Below are positions 54,147 through 63,051 of a stretch of DNA of 64,000 nucleotides, piece by piece; the first letter of the stretch is position 1; each line of letters begins with the position of its first letter. The DNA is from Aquimarina longa SW024 (GTDB taxonomy: Bacteria > Bacteroidota > Bacteroidia > Flavobacteriales > Flavobacteriaceae). The position numbers were made by a program, and so were the translations under genes. The DNA is taken from contig NZ_AVQK01000010.1 of assembly GCF_001401755.1 (NCBI RefSeq), positions 62,001 to 126,000 of the forward strand. The letters run 5' to 3'. The notes under the pieces are model-generated. The model ran no database searches and was not told the origin of the DNA. It was given only the letters and a program-made list of their open reading frames with translations.

Positions 54147-57100
54147 CTAATAATCGGTTAGTAATGGGATTTTAAATGAAATTTCGGTTCCGGCTATAGA
54201 GTTATCGTTTTGGGTAATTTCTTTTATATGTAAAGAATCTTTTCCCGAAATAGATTCAAGTCGTTCTTTGGTGACAGTAATTGCCATTGATTGATGATCT
54301 GTTTTTATTTTATTTTTTTGTGATTGAAAAATACCTTGTCCATTATCAATAATAGTACAATGTAAAAAATCTTCAGTGGTATGAAACAATACCTGTAGTT
54401 TACCTTCTCTAACTCCTTTTAAAATTCCATGCCTAACAGCGTTTTCTACAAAAGGTTGGATTAACATAGGGGGAATAAGAATTTCTTCAGGATCCAAATC
54501 AGAATCTATAGAGATGTCATAAGTAAACGGTCTATTAGCCATTAATTGTTCTATCTCGATATAATGTTTTAAAGTTTGTACCTCTTGGTGTAGTGTGATA
54601 TGATCTTTTCTAGAGTTATACAATGTTTCTCTTAATAAAACAGCAAATGTATTTATGGTCGTATTCATACGGTTAGGGTCGTTAGTTCCCATTGCTTTGA
54701 TACCGTTAAGAGCATTAAATATAAAATGAGGATTCATTTGCAAACGTAATGCTTTTTGTTCTAATGAAAGGAGATGGTTTTTTATCTGTAAACGATTGTG
54801 TTCTTCTTTATTTTTTTGTTTAACTCTTCTGATATAAGAAAATCCATATCCTCCTACTACTAGTAATATCAGACCTAATACAGCCAATTGAAACCATGTT
54901 TTTTCATAAATAGGACTATCAATAAAAAAACGAAAAGTTATGGGATCACTTTCTTCCCATCGATAGTTCCTTGACTGCGCAGAAAACGAATGTGGACCAT
55001 ATGCCAATCCAGCAAGGTTTTGCTTATGATCTGATGACCAAGGACTCCACTCCGAAGTATTTAATTTCCAACGATATTCTATATCATTAGGGTGATCAAG
55101 GTCAATAGTTTTATAGCTAAATGATAGTTCTGTTTGGTTAGGAGTAAGTTGTAAAATATTAGTACTATTAGTCCATGTGCTTAACTGAATAGAATCTACA
55201 CTACGATAAGCAACTTCTACATCCTGAAAATGTAGACTTGGTTTGATTGTAGTTTTGGTAACTTCGGAAGGCTGATATTTGGTTAATCCATATATCGCTC
55301 CAAACCATAGATTTCCTTGATGATCCTTGGTTACAGCATTAAGACAGGTTTCAATCCCTAAAAAACCATCATTTCGTCCAAAATGAAAAACATCTACAAT
55401 GTCATTTGATTGATTTAATTCAATTTTGTCAACTCCTCGTTCACTACCTACCCATAAGTTGTTTTCATCATCAAATATCATTTGATATATATTATCAGAA
55501 TAGAGTTTCTTTTTGCCTTTTAATTTTTTAAAAGACATATCCTCATCTAGGTTAGACCACCAGATTCCCCTCCCTGCAGTACCTATATATAGTTTGTTTT
55601 TATGAAAAAGTAAGGTGCTTATAGCTGTCGTTTGATGCAAAACACTACCTAAATGAGTAACCTTATTTTTTTGGATATATCCGAGATGTCCATTTTGAGT
55701 AGCATACCAGATTCGACCAATAGAATCTTTTTTCATATCCCTAATATCTATATCTTTTATTCCATTCTTTTTAGTGAATTTTTTAAGTGATATAATACGT
55801 TTCTTTGTTGGATCATAAGAGAATTTAGAAATCCCCATTGAATACGAAGCTACCCAAACTGTAGTATCGACGACTAATATAGACCTCACCCAATTTGATA
55901 ATAACCCTTTATGAGTAGTAATATGATGATTTTTAAATACAGTTTTAGTGATAGTATCAGTTAGTATAATAGGATCTTTATCTAGTTTTTTAGTACTAAG
56001 AGTATCGACAGTGATACTATCGATTTGGTGTAATTCTTTAAAAAGAATCCCTTTTCCATCTGTACCTGCCCAGATATTACCAGAAGTGTCGCTGGCTATT
56101 GTTTTAATTTTTACCTCAGATAAAAGTTTTTCCTGAGCAATATGATGAACTCCTAGAGAATCAATCTTTACTAACCCATTTTCAGAATTAGAAGCCCAGA
56201 CATCATTTTTTGTAGCGTGAACAGCATAGACACGATTACTTTTTAATCCATTATTTTGATCATAATGTAAAAAGTTATTTTGAAAATATTTATAAAACCC
56301 ACCACCTGAGGTAGCAATCCAAATATTAGATTGACGATCTAAAATACTTTTTTTAGTATATGAGACTGCTAATCCATTTTTTCGGTTGATTTTCTTTTTT
56401 AGTGCATATGTTTCAGAATTTAGTATTGTAATTCCATCATTATCAGTGGAAAACCAGAACTCATTGTTGTTATGTATAGCAATACTTGTTACTCTTACAG
56501 GTTTTTTAATCCACCGATTACCATACGTTTTTGTATTTGTGTTTAAAACTAAAATCCCATGATTAAAAGAAGCAGCAAAGATTTTATGGTTGTAAAAAAT
56601 AGCAGCAGTAAAAATATATGGGCTATGCCTTTTAATAATAGTAGCCTCTTTTTTTAAGTTATTTAATTTCCAGAGTCCTTTATTGGTAGCTACCCAAAAT
56701 AATTTTCCATCAAAAACAATATCATTAATGATACTAGTATTGATTTTGGGATTAATAGATATCTTAATTAGTCCTAATTTTTCACGATATTCATAAATCC
56801 CAATAGTGGTAGCTAGATATGTTCTGTTTTTGATAAAGCATATTTTATTGACACGAGGACCTTCAAGATTAATAAATTTGCTTTTTGTTTTAATACTTAA
56901 TCCATTTTTTGTACCTATAAAAAGACTATCATTTGCAAAAGCAAGAGAATGAATATAATTAGATTGTAACCCATCATTTTTAGTCCATACTTTAAACTCA
57001 TCTCCATTAAATCTACAAAGTCCACCGCCTTGAGTGCCTAACCATAAATATCCAACCTCATCTTGTATGATATCATAAACCTGTGACTGTGGTAAGCCGT

Positions 57101-57206
57101 CCTCTAATGTATATGCTCTTAGTTGGTTGTTCTGTGCAGATAGTGTGCTGATAAAACTAGATATCAGAATTAAAACTGCTAAAGGTATTGTATAGGCTGA
57201 ATTCAC
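54147..57206 (-). CDS. Two-component sensor: beta-propeller, Y_Y_Y domain, LytS-type histidine kinase
   Basis: A 1019-residue inner-membrane sensor. The signal peptide (1-24, ...STLSAQ) is followed by about a dozen Reg_prop propeller repeats (GYLWLGTQGGGLCRFN, NIWIATSGGGFYKY, NLWVGSERGVDKI). Next come a Y_Y_Y domain (YRWKLNTSEWSPWSSD...), one membrane segment (LAVLGLILLVVGGYGF, ~785-800) and a short coiled coil. The His_kinase domain has QMNPHFIFNALN, whose His is the phosphoacceptor. The ATPase has PFVENAVRHGI and IDNGQGI. Bacteroidota proteins of this build sense extracellular glycans or other ligands in the periplasm. Its regulator is the LytTR gene 11 bp downstream. The ligand is unknown; a glycan would fit the lectin among the proposed targets. 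Confidence 0.92.
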   Translation of the reverse strand: MNSAYTIPLAVLILISSFISTLSAQNNQLRAYTLEDGLPQSQVYDIIQDEVGYLWLGTQGGGLCRFNGDEFKVWTKNDGLQSNYIHSLAFANDSLFIGTKNGLSIKTKSKFINLEGPRVNKICFIKNRTYLATTIGIYEYREKLGLIKISINPKINTSIINDIVFDGKLFWVATNKGLWKLNNLKKEATIIKRHSPYIFTAAIFYNHKIFAASFNHGILVLNTNTKTYGNRWIKKPVRVTSIAIHNNNEFWFSTDNDGITILNSETYALKKKINRKNGLAVSYTKKSILDRQSNIWIATSGGGFYKYFQNNFLHYDQNNGLKSNRVYAVHATKNDVWASNSENGLVKIDSLGVHHIAQEKLLSEVKIKTIASDTSGNIWAGTDGKGILFKELHQIDSITVDTLSTKKLDKDPIILTDTITKTVFKNHHITTHKGLLSNWVRSILVVDTTVWVASYSMGISKFSYDPTKKRIISLKKFTKKNGIKDIDIRDMKKDSIGRIWYATQNGHLGYIQKNKVTHLGSVLHQTTAISTLLFHKNKLYIGTAGRGIWWSNLDEDMSFKKLKGKKKLYSDNIYQMIFDDENNLWVGSERGVDKIELNQSNDIVDVFHFGRNDGFLGIETCLNAVTKDHQGNLWFGAIYGLTKYQPSEVTKTTIKPSLHFQDVEVAYRSVDSIQLSTWTNSTNILQLTPNQTELSFSYKTIDLDHPNDIEYRWKLNTSEWSPWSSDHKQNLAGLAYGPHSFSAQSRNYRWEESDPITFRFFIDSPIYEKTWFQLAVLGLILLVVGGYGFSYIRRVKQKNKEEHNRLQIKNHLLSLEQKALRLQMNPHFIFNALNGIKAMGTNDPNRMNTTINTFAVLLRETLYNSRKDHITLHQEVQTLKHYIEIEQLMANRPFTYDISIDSDLDPEEILIPPMLIQPFVENAVRHGILKGVREGKLQVLFHTTEDFLHCTIIDNGQGIFQSQKNKIKTDHQSMAITVTKERLESISGKDSLHIKEITQNDNSIAGTEISFKIPLLTDY

Positions 57207-57282
57207 AAAAAGGTAATCTCGTTAATAACAAATATAAATAAACTAGTTTTCTTTTTAGAGATCATAAACTTAAATAAAAAAA

Positions 57283-57312
57283 ACCGACACCTCTTAGTAA
57301 AGGTGTGTCGGT
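57283..57312 (-). terminator. Terminator of the 191-aa gene (minus strand)
   Basis: ACCGACAC (57283-57290) pairs with GTGTCGGT (57305-57312). On the minus strand the hairpin is followed by a long T-tract, so it ends transcripts from the gene at 57380-57955. Confidence 0.8.
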
Positions 57313-57379
57313 ATAATAAACAAAAGTTTCCCCCCTTTTGTCTACTTAATTAATTTTAGTTAGTTGAATTTATGATGTG

Positions 57380-57955
57380 TTAATTAATTCCAGTTATAGC
57401 AATTGTTGTCTTGGAGTTTTGGAATATATCATTATTCCAAATAAAACGTTGTTTTAAGTTTACATATTTAATAGCTGTAGCGTTTTCATTATAGAATGTT
57501 TGTGTTTCTAAGATGTTTCCTTGTATACCATACTCTTGATTAGGAAATATGTATTGAAGATCAGTATCAGAATTTTCGCAATACACATTTTTAAGTTTGG
57601 GTAATTTTACAATTGTATGATCTTCTTTAATCATATAATAATATGCTTCTACATGAGCACAGCATGCTAGATACTCTATTTCTAGTTTAACTACTTTAGA
57701 AACTCCTTCTAATCCTGGATTTTCTAAGGTAGTTATGAATACATCTTCAAAAAGTTCTGTATCTTCGAGTATAAGGGTAGATATATTATTTTCTTTTTCA
57801 GCATGGATTAGATTAAGAACATATGAAGGATATTCTTTTCCTTGATCCATGATTTTTTTAGTTACTAAAAACTCCTGAGTTTTAGTAAAAATATTTTGAG
57901 CATTAATCCCTTGAAAACTTTGTAATAGAATAATGATTATGGCAACATTTTTCAT
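57380..57955 (-). CDS. Unknown secreted protein, 191 aa
   Basis: A 191-residue protein with a clear signal peptide (VAIIIILLQSFQGINAQ, cleavage near residue 19). The mature part is mixed alpha/beta: EFLVTKKIMDQGKEYPSYVL, IEYLACCAHVEAYYYMIKEDH (with a CC pair) and KYVNLKQRFIWNN near the end. I do not recognise a family and see no lipobox or T9SS sorting domain. It is probably periplasmic or exported. It lies 173 bp upstream of the sensor kinase gene on the same strand but is separated from it by a terminator, so it is likely an independent unit. Confidence 0.7.
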   Translation of the reverse strand: MKNVAIIIILLQSFQGINAQNIFTKTQEFLVTKKIMDQGKEYPSYVLNLIHAEKENNISTLILEDTELFEDVFITTLENPGLEGVSKVVKLEIEYLACCAHVEAYYYMIKEDHTIVKLPKLKNVYCENSDTDLQYIFPNQEYGIQGNILETQTFYNENATAIKYVNLKQRFIWNNDIFQNSKTTIAITGIN

Positions 57956-58670
57956 AACAATTTATTTTTAGGTTAGATATCTGGTGTGAAAGTAATTGTT
58001 TGAATACTTCTTAAAGACAAAGTTTTAGTATTCGTAATGATTTAATTAGAATTCGTTTTACTCGATAATCGAGATTTAAATGCTCCAAGGCTTGCCTCGA
58101 AATCAAAGTTGTTTTTCAATCCCTCCCTCATGACTTGCCCCGAGGTAGTTTACTCTAGTTCAATACATGAAATTATAGAAAACTATAGTTGTTTGTTAAA
58201 ACTTTATAGCAAAGAAATAGAAATAAATGAATTAGAAACTTTGTTGTATAGTTTGTATAAGTATAAACAATGTGCATGTGTTGTTTACTTCTTTCGCATT
58301 ATTGTTTTGTGATTCCATTTCTTGTATTACTATCATGATTTAATTTTTTGATAACATAGTAGAGAAGCTTTTTTTGTTATATTTATTATTTATAATGATT
58401 ATCCTGTCGAATCGGTTTAAATATATTATAACTGATTTTTTTAATGACTAATCTTTGATTATAGTAATTATTAAGGTAAATTTTTCTCCCTATAGATTTT
58501 CTGATAATTGATGCCAGTTTGTTGTCTTGGTTAATTTTAGGATAATATTCGTTTTTAAAAAAGGTGATTAATCTCATTTTTTTTGAATATCAACCATATT
58601 GAAAAAGAAAATTACAAGTTTTATAGACTAGTATAGAAATAGATTTTTTGACTTAAAAAAGAATATAATT
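57956..58670. other. Intergenic region with dispersed repeat copy B, 715 bp
   Basis: No gene I can support was seen. The dispersed element (AAGGCTTGCCTCG..ATCAAA ... CTTGCCCCGAGGTAG) is at 58087-58150. Two short frames (67 and 63 codons) exist but look like chance. Two promoters, for the divergent genes at 57955 and 58671, must be here. Confidence 0.45.
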
Positions 58671-59510
58671 ATGAAAACAATACGATATCGTTCACATGGG
58701 CGAGATGTTTATTTTTTAGAAGAGCTTTTAACAGATTTAGGATATCAGGTGTATATCTCTAATTTTTTTGGAAAAGATACAGATATATCTGTCAGAGATT
58801 TTCAAAGTAAACATGATCTGGTGATAGATGGCATTGTAGGTCTTAAAACTTGGTTTAAACTTATCGAGGTCAAAAAAGATCTAATGGCTTATAATGATAA
58901 ACTTTTATCAGAACAAGATATTATAGATTTTGCAGACCAGTTTGGTTTAGAGTTAGCAATGGTAAAAGCTGTTAATGAGATAGAAAGTAATGGTAAAGGT
59001 TTTTTGATAGGAGGCAAACCAAGAATTTTATTTGAAGGGCATATTTTTTGGAGAGAATTAGAGAAACGAGGAATAAAACCATCACAGTATTCTTCAGATA
59101 AGACTAAAGATATATTGTATAAAAAATGGACTAGAGTTCATTATAGAGGAGGAGTAGGAGAGTATGATCGTCTGAAAAAAGCAGAAAAGATTTCGGATTC
59201 ACATGCTTTTCATGAAGCAGCACATTGTGCTGCCTCATGGGGAGCTTTTCAGATTATGGGGTTTCATTATAAGCATTTAGGATATTCCTCTATAGATCAT
59301 TTTGTTTCAGAAATGTATGAGCATGAAAGAGAGCACCTTAAAGCATTTGGCAAATTTATAGCTAATACTTCTTTTAGAAGTAAGAGATTAGTAGATTGGA
59401 TCAAAGAAAAAAATTGGGCTCGATTTGCAGAAGGATATAATGGTCCAGGTTATAAGAAGAATAAATATGATATTAAATTGAAGAAAGCTTATGATAAGTA
59501 TAGCGCGTAA
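58671..59510 (+). CDS. N-acetylmuramidase (DUF3380) with peptidoglycan-binding domain, endolysin-like
   Basis: A 279-residue two-domain cell-wall enzyme. Residues ~1-65 are a PG_binding_1 domain (VYFLEELLTDLGY, VRDFQSKHDLVIDGIVGLKTW). Residues ~85-275 match the muramidase domain known as DUF3380: AMVKAVNEIESNGKGF with the likely catalytic Glu, then RILFEGHIFWRELEKRG, AASWGAFQIMGFHYKHLGY and FAEGYNGPGYKKNKYD. It cleaves glycan strands of peptidoglycan. No signal peptide is present, as in phage endolysins, but no holin or other phage gene is nearby. It may be a domesticated endolysin or an effector delivered by a contractile system. Confidence 0.88.
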   Translation: MKTIRYRSHGRDVYFLEELLTDLGYQVYISNFFGKDTDISVRDFQSKHDLVIDGIVGLKTWFKLIEVKKDLMAYNDKLLSEQDIIDFADQFGLELAMVKAVNEIESNGKGFLIGGKPRILFEGHIFWRELEKRGIKPSQYSSDKTKDILYKKWTRVHYRGGVGEYDRLKKAEKISDSHAFHEAAHCAASWGAFQIMGFHYKHLGYSSIDHFVSEMYEHEREHLKAFGKFIANTSFRSKRLVDWIKEKNWARFAEGYNGPGYKKNKYDIKLKKAYDKYSA

Positions 59511-59537
59511 ATAATAATTAATATTGCTTACGAGAAT

Positions 59538-59575
59538 TGATGATTTAGAGACTTAACTAAGTCATCAGTTTTTTT
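59538..59575 (+). terminator. Terminator after the muramidase gene
   Basis: An 11-bp stem TGATGATTTAG / CTAAGTCATCA (one G-T pair) at 59538-59548 and 59557-59567, then a T-tract. Confidence 0.85.
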
Positions 59576-59625
59576 AGAATGATTTTGATTCGAAACAGTT
59601 TTCTGAGTTTTTATATTTTTGTTTA

Positions 59626-60099
59626 ATGATAGATAATTTTGAAAATGAATTTTTTGGAATCGGGATTCAAAATGGTAAAACACCTGAAAATCTAGGAGTC
59701 TTATGGCGTTCTGCGCAAAATATGGGAGCTAGTTTTATTTTTACGATAGGTAATCGATATGCAAAACAAGCAAGTGATACACATAATGCAGTGAAAGCAA
59801 TGCCTTATTTTCATTATGATACATTTGATGATTTTTATAAACATTTACCTAAAGGAGCAATGTTGATAGGGGTAGAATTGACCGATATAGCACAACCTTT
59901 AGAAACATTTAATCACCCAAAGAGATGTGTATATTTATTAGGAGCAGAAGATCATGGCTTATCAAAAAAAGCTATTGAAAAATCACAATTTATAATTAAG
60001 TTTACATCAGAACGAAGTATTAATGTTGCTGTAGCGGGCAGTATTATTATGTATGATAGAGGAATTAACAAGCCGAGATTTATACGGTCAATAGAATAA
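59626..60099 (+). CDS. SpoU/TrmH-family RNA 2'-O-methyltransferase
   Basis: A 157-residue SPOUT methyltransferase close to the minimal size of the family. Motif 1 region: GIGIQNGKTPENLGVLWRSA (Asn and Arg conserved). Motif 2: CVYLLGAEDHGLS. Motif 3: SINVAVAGSIIMYDR. The last two form the knotted SAM-binding site. Such enzymes 2'-O-methylate tRNA or rRNA. The short form without an N-terminal extension is closest to TrmL/TrmH-like tRNA enzymes, but the exact target is not readable. It is a stand-alone gene with ATG at 59626. Confidence 0.88.
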   Translation: MIDNFENEFFGIGIQNGKTPENLGVLWRSAQNMGASFIFTIGNRYAKQASDTHNAVKAMPYFHYDTFDDFYKHLPKGAMLIGVELTDIAQPLETFNHPKRCVYLLGAEDHGLSKKAIEKSQFIIKFTSERSINVAVAGSIIMYDRGINKPRFIRSIE

Positions 60100-60222
60100 T
60101 TTTGGGATAAATTGTTTTGTGTTAGTATATTAGTTTCTTTAAAAAAAAGGAAGCTTTATGCTAAACTTAAGTTATAGTATTTATATTTACTGATTAGAGG
60201 GGTAATTAAAAAAATAAGGAGT

Positions 60223-61542
60223 ATGATAAAACAATTTCTGATATTCAGTTTATTAGTTATGGTTACTTTTTTTGGAGTTGCACAAACTGGTCCAGGAGGC
60301 GTAGGAAGTTCTGATGGAACATCACCCCTGAGAGTCTGGTTAAAATCAGATGATTTAGATGCCGATGGAGATCAGACTGATAATCCTGCAAATGGAATAT
60401 CAGTATCTACATGGTCTGATCATAGTGGATATGCTAATAATTATGCCCAAGTTGGTGCTAATCGACCAACATATACTACTACAGGAACTTTTAATGCAGT
60501 CAATTTCGACTCTAGTTTAGCCACTCCACAATTTATGAATGGTACTATTTCTGGTTCTTATACTAATGCGAGTGCTTATTTTGTAATAAATCCGGTAAAT
60601 ATAGGAAATTCACACTCTTTGTTTGATAATGGAACTAGTTCATTACGATTAGAACAATGGTTTAATACTGGTAGAGTTGGGTATACTCATTATGGAGTTG
60701 CAGATTATGTTACATCAATAACCTCTCCTTTTGGTACTAATTCTATAGTGTCTTATCATAAAGCTGGAGGATCTTCAGATCTTAATGTAAGAGTAAATGC
60801 GACATCTCAAGTTTTGAATATAGGTTCTACAACTATAGGTATTCCTTACGATAGAATTGGTAAAAACTCTACAGGAGCTGATGAAGCGAGTGGAGATTTT
60901 TTAGAAGTATTACTTTATGATACGATGCTCAATTCAGCACAAACTATTATTGTAGATAACTATTTAAGTGCAAAATATGGTAGTATTTCAATTCCTGTTG
61001 ATATTTATAACGAAGATGATGTAGCAGCAGGAAATTATGATCATGATGTGGCAGGTATAGGAAGGATTGATGCGAGTAATCTTCATAATGATGCCCAAGG
61101 AACGGGAGTTGTAAGAATCCTAAACCCAACAGGATTAGATAATAATGAGTTTTTACTATGGGGGCATGATAATGGAAGCCTAGTTGCTAATAATATAATA
61201 GATATCCCTACTGGTATAAGATCTAGGTTAGATCGAGTATGGAGAGTTAGCGAAGTAAATACTTCAGGTACAGCAGTAGATGTAGGAGGAGTTGATATTA
61301 GGTTTGACCTTACGGGATTATCAGGGTTTATAGCGTCTGATTTAAGACTTCTGGTAGATACCAATAATAATGGAAGTTTTAATGATGAGACCCCTATCTC
61401 TGACGCGACTCCGCTTGGAGGAAATGTTTACGGTTTCAATGGAGTAACTACACTATCTAATAATGTTAGATTTACATTAGCATTAGGTATAAATACTGTT
61501 ATTACCAATAGAAATATTACTTATAGAGTTAATAAAAACTAA
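60223..61542 (+). CDS. Secreted LamG-like protein without a visible sorting domain
   Basis: A 439-residue secreted protein with signal peptide to about residue 21 (FFGVAQ). GGVGSSDGTSPLRVWLKSDDL opens the concanavalin/LamG-like domain seen at the N-terminus of many Flavobacteriaceae T9SS substrates (WSDHSGYANNYAQ, PTYTTTGTFNAVNFD, LEVLLYD, VDNYLSAKYG). A second beta-rich part has VAGIGRIDASNLHNDAQG and LDRVWRVSE. Relatives usually continue into further modules and a T9SS tail, but this one stops after ITNRNITYRVNKN with no sorting domain, so it may be a shortened family member. Function unknown. Confidence 0.78.
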   Translation: MIKQFLIFSLLVMVTFFGVAQTGPGGVGSSDGTSPLRVWLKSDDLDADGDQTDNPANGISVSTWSDHSGYANNYAQVGANRPTYTTTGTFNAVNFDSSLATPQFMNGTISGSYTNASAYFVINPVNIGNSHSLFDNGTSSLRLEQWFNTGRVGYTHYGVADYVTSITSPFGTNSIVSYHKAGGSSDLNVRVNATSQVLNIGSTTIGIPYDRIGKNSTGADEASGDFLEVLLYDTMLNSAQTIIVDNYLSAKYGSISIPVDIYNEDDVAAGNYDHDVAGIGRIDASNLHNDAQGTGVVRILNPTGLDNNEFLLWGHDNGSLVANNIIDIPTGIRSRLDRVWRVSEVNTSGTAVDVGGVDIRFDLTGLSGFIASDLRLLVDTNNNGSFNDETPISDATPLGGNVYGFNGVTTLSNNVRFTLALGINTVITNRNITYRVNKN

Positions 61543-61664
61543 AAATATTACGATCTCTTAACGATTACTACGATAGAGAATAGATATAGTTATATAAAAA
61601 AGATTTTTTTTAATAATAACGAAGGAGTTAGTAAATATAATTTTTGTTACTATCTTTAATAACT

Positions 61665-63029
61665 ATGTTTGAAGCCTTAGAGAATTATGTCGCTGTTTTC
61701 AGTTCGTGGGTTTGGGATTGGCCTTTATTAGTACTTCTTATAGGTGGAGGTATATTCTTTTTAATATACTCAAGATTTATTCCCTTTTTTTATTTTAAGC
61801 ACGCTATAGAAATACTTAGTGGTAAGTATGACAGTACACATGATTCTGGTCAGCTCAGTCATTTTCAAGCATTATCATCTGCTATTGCGGCAACAGTAGG
61901 GATGGGAAATATTAGTGGAGTAGCAGTGGCAATTGTTATGGGAGGACCTGGAGCTATCTTTTGGATGTGGATTAGTGCATTGATCGGTATGGCAACTAAG
62001 TTTTATACATGTTCGCTAGCGGTGATGTATAGATCAGAAAATGAACAAGGTACATTGCATAGCGGTCCGATGTATGTAATCACTAAAGGATTGGGAGCCC
62101 GATGGAAACCACTGGCAGTAGTATTTGCTATAGCAGGATTGATTGGAACCCTTCCAGCATTTACAGCCAATCAATTAACACAAACCATAGTAGACGTTTT
62201 AGATTGGAGTATCAATGATAAATGGTATATCGGTATTACTTTAGCTAGTATTACATCATTAGTTATTCTAGGAGGAATTAAAAGAATAGGTGTTGTAGCA
62301 AGTAGATTGGTTCCTTTTATGGTGGTATTATATTTTATAACAGTTATTACTATTCTGATCTTACAAATAGAAGAGGTTCCAGAGATGTTTTTGTTAATCT
62401 TTTCAGATGCATTCTCAGGAAAAGCAGCGGCAGGAGGGCTTTTAGGATTTTTAATCAAAGAAGGGATAAAAAGAGCAGCATTTTCTAATGAAGCAGGTGT
62501 AGGAACAGCTCCAATGATGCATGGAAAAGCTAAGACTAATGAACCAATTAGAGAAGGATTAGTAGCCATGATTGGTCCTGCAATAGATACCCTGTTAATC
62601 TGTACATTAACTGCTTTGGCAATACTTTCTACAGGAGTCTGGAAGAATACAACATGCACAGGGATATCATTAACCCTAGAGGCATTTAATACAGTTCTTC
62701 CCTACGGTATAGGTGATGTTGTAGTCATAATTATGGTTTTAATATTTGGGTTTTCCACACTATTTTCTTATTCATATTATGGAACACTATGTTTAGGTTT
62801 TTTAACCAAGCCTAAATATGGAAAATATTATAATTACATATATATAGTATCAATAATAATTGCAGCAGTGGTTAAAATAGAATTTGCAATAAATCTTATT
62901 GACAGTGCCTTTGCAATAATGGCAATTCCTACTGTAATTTCTGGATTACTATTAGCACCTAAGGTAAATGCCAGAGCAAAAATTTATTTTAAAAACATAA
63001 AAAATTCAAAAACCTACAAAAATATATAA
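61665..63029 (+). CDS. Sodium:alanine (AGCS) symporter
   Basis: A 454-residue inner-membrane transporter with about ten hydrophobic helices. Family signatures: FQALSSAIAATVGMGNISGVAVAI, GGPGAIFWMWISALIGMATKF, SGPMYVITKGLG, and IKEGIKRAAFSNEAGVGTAPMMHGKAKTNEP, the AGCS hallmark. It imports alanine, glycine or a related small amino acid with sodium. I start at ATG 61665; a TTG 21 bp upstream is in frame but not needed. The gene converges with the OmpA-family gene (22 bp between them). Confidence 0.92.
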   Translation: MFEALENYVAVFSSWVWDWPLLVLLIGGGIFFLIYSRFIPFFYFKHAIEILSGKYDSTHDSGQLSHFQALSSAIAATVGMGNISGVAVAIVMGGPGAIFWMWISALIGMATKFYTCSLAVMYRSENEQGTLHSGPMYVITKGLGARWKPLAVVFAIAGLIGTLPAFTANQLTQTIVDVLDWSINDKWYIGITLASITSLVILGGIKRIGVVASRLVPFMVVLYFITVITILILQIEEVPEMFLLIFSDAFSGKAAAGGLLGFLIKEGIKRAAFSNEAGVGTAPMMHGKAKTNEPIREGLVAMIGPAIDTLLICTLTALAILSTGVWKNTTCTGISLTLEAFNTVLPYGIGDVVVIIMVLIFGFSTLFSYSYYGTLCLGFLTKPKYGKYYNYIYIVSIIIAAVVKIEFAINLIDSAFAIMAIPTVISGLLLAPKVNARAKIYFKNIKNSKTYKNI

Positions 63030-63051
63030 ACTGATAAAACGATGATCATTT

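Noticed and set aside
58109..58312. 67-codon plus-strand frame
   Set aside because: It begins inside the dispersed repeat, has A+T-driven codon content and no recognisable features.
58386..58577. 63-codon minus-strand frame, Lys/Asn/Tyr/Ile-rich
   Set aside because: Composition is that expected from A+T-rich non-coding DNA; no homologous pattern or context supports it.
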